A stretch of 64,000 bases of DNA from Zestomonas insulae. GTDB lineage: Bacteria > Pseudomonadota > Gammaproteobacteria > Pseudomonadales > Pseudomonadaceae. The position numbers and the translations under genes were made by a program. The stretch is from assembly GCF_016901015.1 (NCBI RefSeq), contig NZ_JAFEUP010000008.1:1-64000 (forward strand), written 5' to 3'. Each line of letters begins with the position of its first letter. Position 1 is the stretch's first letter. The notes under the pieces were generated by a model. It was not told the origin of the DNA, ran no database searches, and saw nothing but the letters and a program-made list of their open reading frames with translations. Shown piece after piece: positions 18,406 through 26,807 of the stretch.

Positions 18406-19797
18406 TTACAGCCGCGCGCCGGGAATCGCCAGCAGCTCGGTGAGCGCCTCGTCGAGGGTGGCGATCAGCCGGTCGACGTCCGCGGCGCTGGTGTCCGGGC
18501 AGCACAGGGTCATGTTGTGGAACGGCGTAATGAGGATGCCGCGGTTGATCAGGTACAGGTGCAGGGCCATCTGCAGCTCGTCGTGGAACGCCGCCTCGGC
18601 CTCGGCGCCGGTCTTCGGCGGCTGCGCGCAGAACTGGAACTCGCTGCGCGCGCCCAGTTCGGTCACCGACCAGTGCAGGCCGTGCTTGCCGATCAAGCGG
18701 CGGAAGCCGTCGGCCAGGCGCTTGGCCAACGGCAGCATGTGCGCGTAGGCGGCCGGGGTCATCACCTGCTCGAGGTTGGCGCGCATCGCGTGCATGGCCA
18801 GCGCGTTGGCTGACAGGGTGGTGCCCATGCCGCTGTGGCCGTGCCCGTGGCTGCCCTCGCTGGCGCGCTGACGGGCCTGCTGCATGGCCTCGGCCATCGC
18901 CGCGCTGCAGCCGAAGATGCCGCACGGCACGCCGCCGGCGATCGGCTTGCCGACCACGAAGAAGTCCGGGTCGAGGTCCCACAGCTGGGTGCAGCCGCCG
19001 ATGTCGGTGGAGATGGTGTGCGTTTCGTCGATGATCAGCAGTGCGCCGTATTTCTGGGTCAGCTCGCGGCACTGCTGCAGGAAGCCCGGCTCGGGCAGCA
19101 CCATGCCGATGTTGGTCATCGCCGGCTCACAGAGCAGCGCGCAGACGTCGCCCTGGGCCAGCGCGGCTTCCAGGGCGGCGACGTCGTTGAAGGGGATCGA
19201 GCGGCTGTACTGGGTCAGGTCGTAGGCCTGGCCGACCAGTCCGGAGCGCGGCACGGTCTGGCCGTCGCGGCAGCGCACCATCACGTCGTCGACCGTGCCG
19301 TGGTAGCAGCCGTCGAACACCAGCAGGGTGCTGCGCTGGGTGATCGCCCGCGCCCAGCGCAGCACATAGCGGTTGGAGTCGGTGGCGGTGGCGGTGACCT
19401 GCCAGTAGGGCAGGCCGAAGCGCGCGGCGAGCAGCTCGCCGCAGACCACCGCGTCCTCGCCGGGCAGCATGGTGGTCAGGCCGTTGCCGGCCTGCTCGGC
19501 AATCGCCTGGGCCACCGGTGCCGGCGAATGGCCGAACATGGTGCCGGTGTCGCCGAGGCAGAAGTCGATGTACTCGTGGCCGTCGACGTCATAGAAGCGT
19601 GCGCCGCGGGCGCGTTCGACGAACAGCGGGCAGGGCGTCGACCAGTCGGCCATCCAGTGCATCGGCACGCCGCCGAACAGCGAGTGGCGGGCGCGCTCGG
19701 CGAGCGCCACGGATTGCGGATTCTGTTGCAGGAAACGCTGCCGCTCGCGGGCGGTAAAGCTTTCCACGGCCGCTGGGCTGATGCCGCTGGCTGTCAT
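18406..19797 (-). CDS. Class III PLP-dependent aminotransferase (PA5523-like)
   Basis: A 463-residue fold-type I class III aminotransferase. The acidic motif LLIIDETHT (about residue 240) and the likely PLP lysine in VVGKPIAGGVPCG (about 266) are present, and the GDTGTMFGHSPAPVA and VTATATDSNRYVLRWAR stretches match aspartate-aminotransferase-family and glutamate-1-semialdehyde-type proteins. It probably moves an amino group from a gamma-glutamyl or amine substrate, working with the adjacent glutamine-synthetase-like protein. Start 19797 is chosen because GAGGTG sits six bases upstream; an ATG ten codons further up has none. The palindromes at 19833-19909 lie in front of it and suggest GntR control. 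Confidence 0.8.
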   Translation of the reverse strand: MTASGISPAAVESFTARERQRFLQQNPQSVALAERARHSLFGGVPMHWMADWSTPCPLFVERARGARFYDVDGHEYIDFCLGDTGTMFGHSPAPVAQAIAEQAGNGLTTMLPGEDAVVCGELLAARFGLPYWQVTATATDSNRYVLRWARAITQRSTLLVFDGCYHGTVDDVMVRCRDGQTVPRSGLVGQAYDLTQYSRSIPFNDVAALEAALAQGDVCALLCEPAMTNIGMVLPEPGFLQQCRELTQKYGALLIIDETHTISTDIGGCTQLWDLDPDFFVVGKPIAGGVPCGIFGCSAAMAEAMQQARQRASEGSHGHGHSGMGTTLSANALAMHAMRANLEQVMTPAAYAHMLPLAKRLADGFRRLIGKHGLHWSVTELGARSEFQFCAQPPKTGAEAEAAFHDELQMALHLYLINRGILITPFHNMTLCCPDTSAADVDRLIATLDEALTELLAIPGARL

Positions 19798-19832
19798 GTT
19801 GAACACCTCGTGCAGATTTCCGCACATCCTCT

Positions 19833-19846
19833 TTTGTGATCACAAA
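19833..19846. promoter_or_regulatory. GntR-type operator palindrome, copy 1
   Basis: TTTGTGATCACAAA is a perfect 14-base palindrome 36 bases upstream of the aminotransferase start. The TGTGATCACA core fits the symmetric sites of FadR/VanR-subfamily GntR regulators, one of which is encoded divergently at 20157-20810. Confidence 0.65.
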
Positions 19847-19895
19847 TAAGTCAAGAGCTGCCTTGGCGCGGCAGATAGAGTAAATTTTCCCCAGC

Positions 19896-19909
19896 TTTGT
19901 GATCACAGA
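19896..19909. promoter_or_regulatory. GntR-type operator palindrome, copy 2
   Basis: TTTGTGATCACAGA shares the TGTGATCACA core of copy 1. Centre-to-centre distance is 63 bases, about six helical turns, so two bound dimers could face the same side of DNA and repress or bend the aminotransferase promoter. Confidence 0.6.
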
Positions 19910-20092
19910 TCGAGGCGGCGGCGGGGAACAGGCGACGCGACGTGCTGTTCAGGCAAGTGAAGCACGCCGCCGCGCCGCTGGCCGGTCCAGCCGCCCGCCG
20001 GCGGCTCATCGGCCCGGAGGAATTGCAAAGCGGCTGCCGGCGCGCCTGGCGGCGGTTACCCTGAAGCCCACTGACTGAACCCGGAGCACCCC

Positions 20093-20152
20093 ATGCGCAA
20101 CTGCTCGCTGACCCTCGCCCAGCTTCCCGCTCCACCGGCCAAGGGGCACTGA
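20093..20152 (+). CDS. Possible 19-residue leader frame before the GntR gene
   Basis: A short frame, MRNCSLTLAQLPAPPAKGH, has GGAG six bases upstream of its ATG and ends four bases before the GntR gene starts. The GntR gene itself has only a distant purine run (AAGGGG). It could couple translation into the regulator or be chance. No conservation can be judged from one sequence. Confidence 0.3.
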   Translation: MRNCSLTLAQLPAPPAKGH

Positions 20153-20156
20153 ACCG

Positions 20157-20810
20157 ATGGCCGACAACCTGCAGGAACAACTCTATCAACGACTGCGCGA
20201 GGCCCTGCTGGCCGGCCAGTTCCAACCCGGCGAGCGCCTGAAGATCCGCGACCTGGCCGCCGCCTGGGGCACCAGCCCGATGCCGGTGCGCGCCGCGTTG
20301 CAGCGCTTGGTCGCCGAGGGCGCGCTGGAGGGCGAGCCGCAGCGCTCGGTGCGCGTGCCGGCGATGACCGGCGAACGCTTCGAGCAACTGCTGCAGGTGC
20401 GCCTGTCGCTCGAAGGCCTGGCGGTGGAAAGCGCCACGCCGCGTCTGGCGGCGGCCGACCTGGCGATCCTCGAAGGCTGCGTCGAGCGCATGGAGCGCGC
20501 CCTCGAAGCGCGCGACGTGCAGGCCTACCTGGACGACAACAGCCGCTTCCACCTGACCCTCTACCAAGCCTGCGCCAACCCGGTGCTGCTGCGCCTGATC
20601 GAATCGCTGTGGCTGCAGGTTGGGCCGTTCTTCAACCGCCTGTTCACCGAGGCCGACCTGTCGCTGCGCCTAAACGATTTCCACGACGACACCCTGACCG
20701 CCCTGCGCGCCGGCGACGCCAAGGCCGCCCGCGCGGCGATGGAGCAGGACCTCACCTACTTCGGGCGGTATCTGCTCAATCTGCTCGGCTTGGAGGCGCG
20801 CCCCGGCTAG
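20157..20810 (+). CDS. GntR-family transcriptional regulator (FCD domain)
   Basis: A 217-residue regulator. The winged helix-turn-helix spans about 1-70 (LREALLAGQFQPGERLKIRD, then TSPMPVRAALQRLVAEGAL as recognition region). The all-helical FCD ligand domain fills 80-210, with DNSRFHLTLYQACANP carrying the typical metal or ligand-binding D/H residues. It is divergent from the aminotransferase gene, and the paired palindromes lie between, so control of that amine-utilisation pair is likely. The effector is unknown. Position matches the PA5525 type. Confidence 0.87.
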   Translation: MADNLQEQLYQRLREALLAGQFQPGERLKIRDLAAAWGTSPMPVRAALQRLVAEGALEGEPQRSVRVPAMTGERFEQLLQVRLSLEGLAVESATPRLAAADLAILEGCVERMERALEARDVQAYLDDNSRFHLTLYQACANPVLLRLIESLWLQVGPFFNRLFTEADLSLRLNDFHDDTLTALRAGDAKAARAAMEQDLTYFGRYLLNLLGLEARPG

Positions 20811-21066
20811 CCGGGCAGCGGTCTCTTGCCGCTTAGCCGAGCCGTCTAGGGCGCCTCCCGCAGGGCGCTGAACGACCGCGCGGCGGACTGTTTCAGCATA
20901 TTGCCGTGTCTGCTGCGCGGCGCCGGCCCGGTGTTAACCTGCCAGAGGCCGGCGCGGCGGGCGCCGTTGCCTTTTTTTCCTGAGCGGCTCCTGGGGAGCC
21001 AAGCGAGAACCAAACCCGAGCGCGGGCCTGGATGCGCCCGTTCGCCTGTACGAGGAGTTCACCGCC

Positions 21067-22830
21067 ATGCATGCCATCAGTTTCATCCAGGACTTGGCGG
21101 TGATCATGCTGGTTGCCGGGATGGTCACCATCCTCTTCCATCGCTTCAAGCAGCCGGTGGTGCTCGGCTACATCCTCGCCGGCTTCATCATCGGCCCGCA
21201 CACCCCGCCGTTCGGCCTGATCCACGACGAGCAGACGATCAAGACCCTCGCCGAGCTGGGGGTGATCTTCCTGATGTTCTGCCTGGGCCTGGAGTTTTCG
21301 CTGCGCAAGCTGTTCAAGGTCGGTGCCACGGCATTCGTTGCCGCGTTCCTGGAGATCGGCCTGATGATCTGGGTCGGCTGGGAGATTGGCCAGTTCTTCG
21401 GCTGGAGCAACATGGATTCGCTGTTCCTCGGCGGCATTCTGGCGATCAGCTCGACGACCATCATCATCAAGGCGCTCGGCGACCTGAAGATGAAGAACGA
21501 GCGCTTCGCCCAGCTGATCTTCGGCGTGCTGATCGTCGAGGACATCCTCGGCATCGGCATCATCGCGCTGCTCTCCGGCATCGCGGTAAGCGGCACGGTG
21601 GAAACCGGCGAGGTGTTCTCCACGGTCGGCAAGCTCAGCCTGTTCATGATCGTCGCGCTGGTCGTCGGCATCCTGCTGGTGCCGCGCCTGCTTGCCTACG
21701 TGGCGCAGTTCGAGAGCAACGAGATGCTGCTGATCACCGTGCTCGGGCTGTGCTTCGGCTTCTGCCTGCTGGTGGTCAAGCTCGAGTACAGCATGGTGCT
21801 CGGCGCCTTCCTGATTGGCGCGATCATGGCCGAGTCGCGCCAGCTGGTGCAGATCGAGCGGCTGGTTGAGCCGGTGCGCGACCTGTTCAGCGCGATCTTC
21901 TTCGTCGCCATCGGCCTGCTGATCGAGCCGCAGGTGCTGGTCGAGTACGCCTGGCCGATCGCGGTGATCACCCTCGCGGTGATCGTCGGCAAGGTGATCT
22001 CCTGCAGCCTCGGCGCGTTCCTCGCCGGCAACGACGGGCGCACCTCGCTGCGCGTCGGCATGGGCCTGTCACAGATCGGCGAGTTCTCCTTCATCATCGC
22101 CGCGCTGGGCATGACCCTGCAGGTCACCAGCACCTTCCTGTATCCGGTGGCGGTCGCTGTGTCGGCGATCACCACGCTGTCCACGCCGTACCTGATCCGC
22201 GTCGCCGACCCGCTGTCGCAGCGCCTCGCCGGCTGGATACCGGAGCGCGTGGCGCGGGTGTTCGGTCTGTACGGCGACTGGTTGCGCAGCATCCAGCCGC
22301 AGGGGCAGAACGTCATGCTGGCGGCGATGATCCGTAAGATCGTCCTGCAGATCGGCATCAACCTGGCCCTGGTGGTGGCGATCTTCCTCGCCAGCGCCTG
22401 GTTCGCCGGCACCCTGGCCGCTTACCTGGCGCCCTGGGTGGCCCAGGAGAACCTGCAGAAGGGCCTGATCTGGGGCGGCGCGCTGCTGGTCTCGCTACCG
22501 TTCCTGATCGCCGCGTACCGCAAGCTCAAGGCGCTGTCGATGCTCCTCGCCGAGCTCGGCGTGCGTCCGGAGAAGGCCGGCCGGCATACCGTGCGGGTGC
22601 GCCGGGTGGTCGCCGAATTGATCCCGCTGCTGTCGCTGGCCGGCATCCTGCTGCTGCTGATGGGCCTGTCGGCGAGCATCCTGCCGACCCTCGAGCTGCT
22701 GGTGGTCATCGCCCTGCTCGCCGCCGCGGTGATCGCCCTGCTGTGGCGCTGGTTCATCCGCGTGCACACGCGCATGCAGGTGGCGCTGATGGAAACCCTC
22801 GAGCACGGCCAGGAGCCCAACGGCCATTGA
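21067..22830 (+). CDS. CPA2-family cation:proton antiporter without RCK domain
   Basis: A 587-residue membrane protein. Residues 5-390 form the antiporter core with about 12 helices, including GYILAGFIIGPHTPPF, a GVIFLMFCLGLEFS stretch and the acid-containing LSQIGEFSFIIAALG. The second part (about 425-565) has several further hydrophobic segments (LALVVAIFLASAWF, LLSLAGILLLLMGL, LLVVIALLAAAVIALLW) instead of the TrkA-N domain found in the other antiporter in this window. It resembles the PA5529 type sodium/proton antiporter. Start ATG has GAGGAG nine bases upstream. Transported ion is inferred. It is the last gene of the rightward pair after GntR. Confidence 0.87.
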   Translation: MHAISFIQDLAVIMLVAGMVTILFHRFKQPVVLGYILAGFIIGPHTPPFGLIHDEQTIKTLAELGVIFLMFCLGLEFSLRKLFKVGATAFVAAFLEIGLMIWVGWEIGQFFGWSNMDSLFLGGILAISSTTIIIKALGDLKMKNERFAQLIFGVLIVEDILGIGIIALLSGIAVSGTVETGEVFSTVGKLSLFMIVALVVGILLVPRLLAYVAQFESNEMLLITVLGLCFGFCLLVVKLEYSMVLGAFLIGAIMAESRQLVQIERLVEPVRDLFSAIFFVAIGLLIEPQVLVEYAWPIAVITLAVIVGKVISCSLGAFLAGNDGRTSLRVGMGLSQIGEFSFIIAALGMTLQVTSTFLYPVAVAVSAITTLSTPYLIRVADPLSQRLAGWIPERVARVFGLYGDWLRSIQPQGQNVMLAAMIRKIVLQIGINLALVVAIFLASAWFAGTLAAYLAPWVAQENLQKGLIWGGALLVSLPFLIAAYRKLKALSMLLAELGVRPEKAGRHTVRVRRVVAELIPLLSLAGILLLLMGLSASILPTLELLVVIALLAAAVIALLWRWFIRVHTRMQVALMETLEHGQEPNGH

Positions 22831-22867
22831 GCCGCGGCGCCGCCATGCGCCGGCGGGATGGCGCGCA

Positions 22868-22889
22868 TCGCGAATGAATTCGCGCCTAC
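22868..22889. repeat. Single REP-like half (TCGCGAATGAATTCGCGCCTAC)
   Basis: A solo copy of the TGTAGGAGCG repeat family in one orientation, with GCGCC where the others have GCTCC. It lies between converging antiporter and SMI1/KNR4 genes; no partner arm is nearby. Confidence 0.7.
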
Positions 22890-22904
22890 CAAGCTGCGGC
22901 GAAC

Positions 22905-23312
22905 TCAGCTTTCCAGCCACACGTCGCGGCACCAGTGCCACACCGAGTCCCACACCTCGTCGGTCAGCTCGCCCTCGTCGCCATCCCACAGCAGCACCTG
23001 GCCTTCGACGTCGACCACGTAGTAGTTGCGCCCGTCCTGGCAGAGCGGCACCAGGTCGCGCGGCACGCCGAGGTCCCAGGCCACCGAGGTGACTTCCGGC
23101 AGGTAGGTGTGCGATTGCGGGTCGGCGGCGGTGACCGGCTCGAGGCGGCCGTACACCACGTCGCTGACCTTGAGGAGGAATTCGCGCAGCTCGAAGGGCA
23201 GGTGGATGAGGATCTGCTCCTGGATTTCCACCAGGGTCTCCTCGTCCGGCAGCTCCAGCGGCACCGGCACCGGTTCGTTGAGTTCACGCAGTTGTTCGAT
23301 GACTTCTTCCAT
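22905..23312 (-). CDS. SMI1/KNR4 (SUKH) family protein
   Basis: A 135-residue acidic protein with the SUKH layout: a helix carrying LPFELREFLLKVSD, then EVTSVAWDLGVPRDLVPLCQDG, YYVVDVEGQVLLWD and a final tryptophan-rich helix (VWDSVWHWCRDVWL). SUKH proteins bind partners and many are immunity proteins against polymorphic toxins; others are conserved chromosomal proteins with no toxin. No toxin gene lies next to it, so I favour the latter. The ATG at 23312 fits the family start; upstream bases contain AAGGT. It is divergent from the YbaK gene. Confidence 0.72.
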   Translation of the reverse strand: MEEVIEQLRELNEPVPVPLELPDEETLVEIQEQILIHLPFELREFLLKVSDVVYGRLEPVTAADPQSHTYLPEVTSVAWDLGVPRDLVPLCQDGRNYYVVDVEGQVLLWDGDEGELTDEVWDSVWHWCRDVWLES

Positions 23313-23501
23313 GGCGATGGGACCTTGAGCGATGGGATGCGCTTTATACAGTAGCGCGCGGGACGGGGAAATTTTCCGCGCCGGCGACTTAGCGCCGAAG
23401 CTGCTGTCGGCGGCCCTGGCTAGCACCAAGCGTTGCAGCCGCCCGGCGGGGTGCTGGCTAAAATTTGAGCAGGCAAGCAGCGGTTCCTCTGGAGGTGCAA
23501 C

Positions 23502-23966
23502 ATGCGCATGGCAACGACGGTGCAGCGCAGCCTGGCAAGCGCGAAGTGCGAATTCGACGTGGTGGTCCACCCCCATTCGATGACCAGCCTGGAGTCGGCG
23601 CGAGTGGCGGCGGTGCCGGCCGAGCGGATGGCCAAGTCGGTGATCCTCGACGATCGCCACGGGCATTTCCTGATGGCCGTGGTGCCGGCCAGCCAGCATC
23701 TGGACATGAGCCGGGTGCGGCACAGCGGGGCGGACTGGCAGTTGAGCAGCGAGGCGGCGGTGGCCAGCCTGTTCCACGACTGCGAGGTCGGCGCGGTGCC
23801 CGCGCTCGGCGAGCCGTACGGCATGAAGATGCTGGTCGACCCGCAGCTGACCCGCCAGCAGGACATCTACCTGGAGGCCGGCGACCACGAGCACCTGCTG
23901 CACCTGCGCATGGACGACTACCTCAAGCTGGTGCCGCATGCCGAGGTGCGCGAGCTGTGCCACTGA
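23502..23966 (+). CDS. YbaK/ProX-type aminoacyl-tRNA deacylase
   Basis: A 154-residue protein of the YbaK/EbsC family, whose members hydrolyse mischarged aminoacyl-tRNAs such as Cys- or Ala-tRNAPro in trans. The conserved lysine is in AKSVILDD, followed by LMAVVPASQHLD and the family signature GAVPALGEPYGM (about 103-114). Length is normal. Substrate tRNA not determined. ATG at 23502, preceded by TCTGGAGGTGCAAC, a strong ribosome site. A clear terminator follows. Confidence 0.87.
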   Translation: MRMATTVQRSLASAKCEFDVVVHPHSMTSLESARVAAVPAERMAKSVILDDRHGHFLMAVVPASQHLDMSRVRHSGADWQLSSEAAVASLFHDCEVGAVPALGEPYGMKMLVDPQLTRQQDIYLEAGDHEHLLHLRMDDYLKLVPHAEVRELCH

Positions 23967-23972
23967 GCGGGC

Positions 23973-24005
23973 AAAAAAGAACCCGGGCAAGCCCGGGTTC
24001 CTTTT
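23973..24005. terminator. Bidirectional rho-independent terminator
   Basis: GAACCCGGGC (23979-23988) pairs with GCCCGGGTTC (23991-24000) around AA. An A-run precedes and CTTTT follows, so it can stop both the YbaK gene and the converging Tim44-like gene. Confidence 0.9.
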
Positions 24006-24018
24006 AACGCTGTGCGGC

Positions 24019-24873
24019 TCAGCCGTTCTGGCGGATACCGGCGACCAGCCACGGCTGGTTGTCGCCGTTGACCCGCTCCATGCGCCAGCTTTCGCTGAAC
24101 GCTTCGCCCTGGTCGAAGCGCGAGGTCTTCGCCACGCCGTTGAAGGTCAGGGTGGCGACGGTCTTGTCGGCCAGCTCGTCGATCCCGTCCAGCTGCACCT
24201 GCAGGTCGTCGATGTAGGTCGACTGGAAGCCGTCGCCGAGGTCAGCGCGTTCCTGCTTGAGGAAGCTGAGCATCGACGGGGTGACGAATTCGGCGATCTT
24301 GTCCATCTCCGCGGCGTCCCAGTGCTGCTGCAGGGCGAGGAAGTGGCTGCGCCCGGCCTCGATGAAGCGTTGCTCGTCGAACCAGGCCGGCGCGTTGAGG
24401 GTCACCGGTGCGGCGCTCGGCGCGGCGCCACCGAAGATGTTCGGCTGCTGCTGCGGCATCTCGCGCTGCTGGAACGGATGACCACCGGCTGCCGCCGGGC
24501 GGCCCTGCTGCTGAGCGGCGGCCTTGCGCGCGGCGATGAAGCGGAAGATCACGAAGGCGATCAGCGCGAGGATCAGGAAGTCGAAGAACTGGAAGCCCTG
24601 GAAGCCGTCGCCCATGAACATCGAGGCGAGCAGGCCACCGGCGGCGATGCCGGCCAGCGGGCCGAGCCAGCGCGAGGCACCGCTCGCCGCGGCGGCGGGT
24701 TTGCCGGCGGCTGCAGGGGCGGCGGCCGGGGTTTGCGGCTGCGCCTGGCGGGTCTGGTGGGTGGGCGCTGCGCCGAACGACTTGCCGCCGCCCATGCGTT
24801 TGGCGGCGTTGGCGTCGAGAGCCAGCGTCATGCTGACGCACAGGGCCAGGGCGATGCTGAGGAAACGTTGCAT
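24019..24873 (-). CDS. Tim44-like domain protein, membrane anchored
   Basis: A 284-residue protein. A signal segment (MQRFLSIALALCVSMTLALDANA) is followed by an Ala/Gln-rich linker, two hydrophobic stretches (WLGPLAGIAAGGLLASMF and FFDFLILALIAFVIFRFI, about 69-117), a Gln/Pro-rich linker and a C-terminal Tim44/MBA1-like domain (about 155-284, FDEQRFIEAGRSHFLALQQ through WLVAGIRQN). Such bacterial proteins are inner-membrane anchored with unknown roles, perhaps in cell envelope assembly. Start 24873 opens the signal peptide; the upstream ribosome site is weak. No operon partner. Confidence 0.8.
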   Translation of the reverse strand: MQRFLSIALALCVSMTLALDANAAKRMGGGKSFGAAPTHQTRQAQPQTPAAAPAAAGKPAAAASGASRWLGPLAGIAAGGLLASMFMGDGFQGFQFFDFLILALIAFVIFRFIAARKAAAQQQGRPAAAGGHPFQQREMPQQQPNIFGGAAPSAAPVTLNAPAWFDEQRFIEAGRSHFLALQQHWDAAEMDKIAEFVTPSMLSFLKQERADLGDGFQSTYIDDLQVQLDGIDELADKTVATLTFNGVAKTSRFDQGEAFSESWRMERVNGDNQPWLVAGIRQNG

Positions 24874-25066
24874 GGTGGGATGTCCCGTTGTTATGGATTG
24901 CACGCGCGTCATGCTGCCGCCTCCAGGCGGGCTTGGCCAGCCGCAGAGTGTTTCGGGATTTATGCCGCGAGTCTGTATCCGGGCAACTGTACCTGGCCGC
25001 CCGTGCCTAGCCGGCCGCACCGATCTGCGTTACACCTGTGCCACGCCTGCCGAGAGGAGCCGCGCC

Positions 25067-25693
25067 GTGTACATTCCTTCCGCCTTTGCCCAGACCGATC
25101 TGCCAAGCCTGCACGCGCTGATCGAGGCGACGCCGTTGGCGACCCTGGTCAGCCACGATGTGCAGGGCCTGCAGGCCAGCCATCTACCCCTGCTGCTGGT
25201 GCGCGAGGAAGGCGAGTTCGGCACCCTGTACGGCCACTTCGCCCGCGCCAACCCGCAATGGCGCAGCCTGGCGGGGCAGGAGGCGCTGCTGCTGTTCCAG
25301 GGCGCCGAGGCCTACGTCAGCCCGAGCTTCTATCCGAGCAAGGCGCAGCACGGCAAGGTGGTGCCGACCTGGAACTACCAGGCGGTGCACGCCTACGGCA
25401 CGGTGGAGACCTTCGACGACCGCGAGCGCCTGCTGGCGCTGGTCAGCCGCCTCAGCGCGCACCACGAGCAGAGTCGCGCGCAACCCTGGGCGGTGAGCGA
25501 CGCGCCGGCTGACTATATCGACAGCATGCTGCGCGCGATCATCGGCTTCGCCGTGCCGATCCGTCGCCTCGAGGGCAGCTGGAAACTCAGCCAGAACAAG
25601 AGCGCCGCCGACCACACCGGGGTGCGCGCCGGCCTGGCCGCCTCGCCGCGCGAATGCGAGCGGCGCCTGGCGCAGCAGATGGATGACGCCTGA
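25067..25693 (+). CDS. PaiB-type FMN-binding flavin-split-barrel protein
   Basis: A 208-residue protein of the PaiB family (FMN-binding negative transcriptional regulator, PF04299), a split-barrel flavoprotein fold related to pyridoxamine-phosphate oxidase. Typical sequence: MYIPSAFAQTDL start, GHFARANPQWR, AYVSPSFYPSK, VVPTWNYQAVHAYG and the C-terminal KLSQNKSAADHTGV. The first codon is GTG at 25067 with GAGAGGAG in front; upstream in-frame starts lack a ribosome site and the family begins here. In Bacillus PaiB acts with PaiA in protease and sporulation control; the role in Pseudomonas is unknown. Its stop abuts the converging EamA gene. Confidence 0.87.
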   Translation: MYIPSAFAQTDLPSLHALIEATPLATLVSHDVQGLQASHLPLLLVREEGEFGTLYGHFARANPQWRSLAGQEALLLFQGAEAYVSPSFYPSKAQHGKVVPTWNYQAVHAYGTVETFDDRERLLALVSRLSAHHEQSRAQPWAVSDAPADYIDSMLRAIIGFAVPIRRLEGSWKLSQNKSAADHTGVRAGLAASPRECERRLAQQMDDA

Positions 25694-26131
25694 TCAGCGC
25701 CAGGCCAGCAGCGCCACACCGGCGCCGACCAGGCCGATGCCGCACCACTGGCGCAGCTCCAGGCGCTCACCGAGCAGGCTCACGCCGAGCAGCGCGACCA
25801 GCACCACGCTGAGCTTGTCGACCGGCGCCACCAGCGAGGCCGGGCCGAGCTTCAGGGCGCGGAAGTAGCACAGCCAGGAGGCGCCGGTGGCCAGCCCGGA
25901 GAGCAGCAGGAACAGGTAGCTCTTCGCCGAGATGCTCGCCAGCGCCTGGTACTGCCCGGTCAGCCGCAGCAGCAGGGCCAGGCTGAGCAGCACCACGGCG
26001 GTGCGCAGCAGGGTGGCGAAGTCGGGATTCACCTCGGCGACGCCGACCTTGGCGCAGATCGCCGTCAGCGCGGCGAACAGCGCCGAGAGCAGCGCCCAGA
26101 AGGTCCACGAATTCAGCAGGTCGGTGCTCAT
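25694..26131 (-). CDS. EamA/DMT-family transporter, single-domain
   Basis: A 145-residue membrane protein with about five helices and a single EamA repeat (FWALLSALFAALTAICAKVG, then SYLFLLLSGLATGASWLCYF, and a last GIGLVGAGVALLAWR). Full-length DMT exporters have two such repeats; short ones work as dimers, as in the EmrE/YnfA-like half-size types. Substrate unknown. Start ATG at 26131; a much longer frame to the right continues in another gene's antisense and is not used. It follows the TetR gene on the same strand by 26 bases, so that regulator may control it. Confidence 0.8.
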   Translation of the reverse strand: MSTDLLNSWTFWALLSALFAALTAICAKVGVAEVNPDFATLLRTAVVLLSLALLLRLTGQYQALASISAKSYLFLLLSGLATGASWLCYFRALKLGPASLVAPVDKLSVVLVALLGVSLLGERLELRQWCGIGLVGAGVALLAWR

Positions 26132-26157
26132 CGGCCGTTCCCTCAGCGTCGGCATCC

Positions 26158-26733
26158 TCAGTGGCGCAACAGCTGGCGCAGCGGCGCGCGCTGCAGCTGG
26201 CGGTGCAGATGGGCGCGCAGCAGCGCCGGCGGCTCGTGCGGGTGGCGCAGCCAGTGCACGAAGCTGCGCAGGTACACGGCGGTGAGCAGGCTTTCCTCGA
26301 CCACCCGCGCCAGGTGATGGTTGTCGCGCCGCGCCGCCTCGCGCCACCACTGCACAGTGCGGCTGATGCGCAGCAGGCCAAGCACCTGCAGGTGCAGGTG
26401 GGCGGGCTCGAACTTGTACAGCAGCATCTGCGCGGTCACCGCCGGGTACTCCTCCAAGGCGGCGAGCCAGGCCAGCAGCAGCTCTTCCAGACGCTGCCCG
26501 GGGTCCTGTTCGAGCAAGGCCGGCTCGGCGGCGTGGCGCAGCAGAGCCTGATCGGCGCGGTCGAACCAGGCTTCCACCAGGTCGTCCTTCTGCGGGTAAT
26601 GCGCGGCGATGGCGTCCAGGCCGACCCCCAGTTCGGCGGCCACCGCGTGCAGCTGCAGGCGTTCCCAGCCGCACTGCGCGGCCAGGTTGAGGGCGGTGTC
26701 GAGGATTTGCGCGGCGCTGGGGGATTCGGACAT
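26158..26733 (-). CDS. TetR-family transcriptional regulator
   Basis: A 191-residue regulator. The N-terminal HTH (about 8-55) contains AQILDTALNLAAQCGWERLQ and VAAELGVGLDAIAAHYPQKD, the TetR pattern. The rest is helical with an unrecognised ligand pocket. ATG at 26733 chosen over an earlier one because the HTH begins directly after it. It sits upstream of the half-size EamA transporter on the same strand and between it and uvrD; regulation of the transporter is a reasonable guess. Confidence 0.8.
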   Translation of the reverse strand: MSESPSAAQILDTALNLAAQCGWERLQLHAVAAELGVGLDAIAAHYPQKDDLVEAWFDRADQALLRHAAEPALLEQDPGQRLEELLLAWLAALEEYPAVTAQMLLYKFEPAHLHLQVLGLLRISRTVQWWREAARRDNHHLARVVEESLLTAVYLRSFVHWLRHPHEPPALLRAHLHRQLQRAPLRQLLRH

Positions 26734-26807
26734 GGCCCACCTCCGCCCCTCAGTATGGCGGCGCTGGGCGGGTGGGACGGGACAGGCGACCGATGGCCGC
26801 CGGTGAC

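Noticed and set aside
19833..19909. TGTGATCACA as Vfr/CRP sites
   Set aside because: CRP-type sites need TGTGA and TCACA separated by six bases; here they are fused with none between, which fits a GntR site better.
20940..21000. Hairpins near the T-run at 20971-20978 and GGCTCC/GGAGCC at 20985-21000
   Set aside because: Stems are short or misplaced relative to the T-run; I could not support a terminator for the GntR gene.
22905..23312. SUKH protein as immunity to a nearby toxin
   Set aside because: No toxin-like gene is adjacent and the protein sits among core genes; I treat it as a conserved chromosomal SMI1/KNR4 protein.
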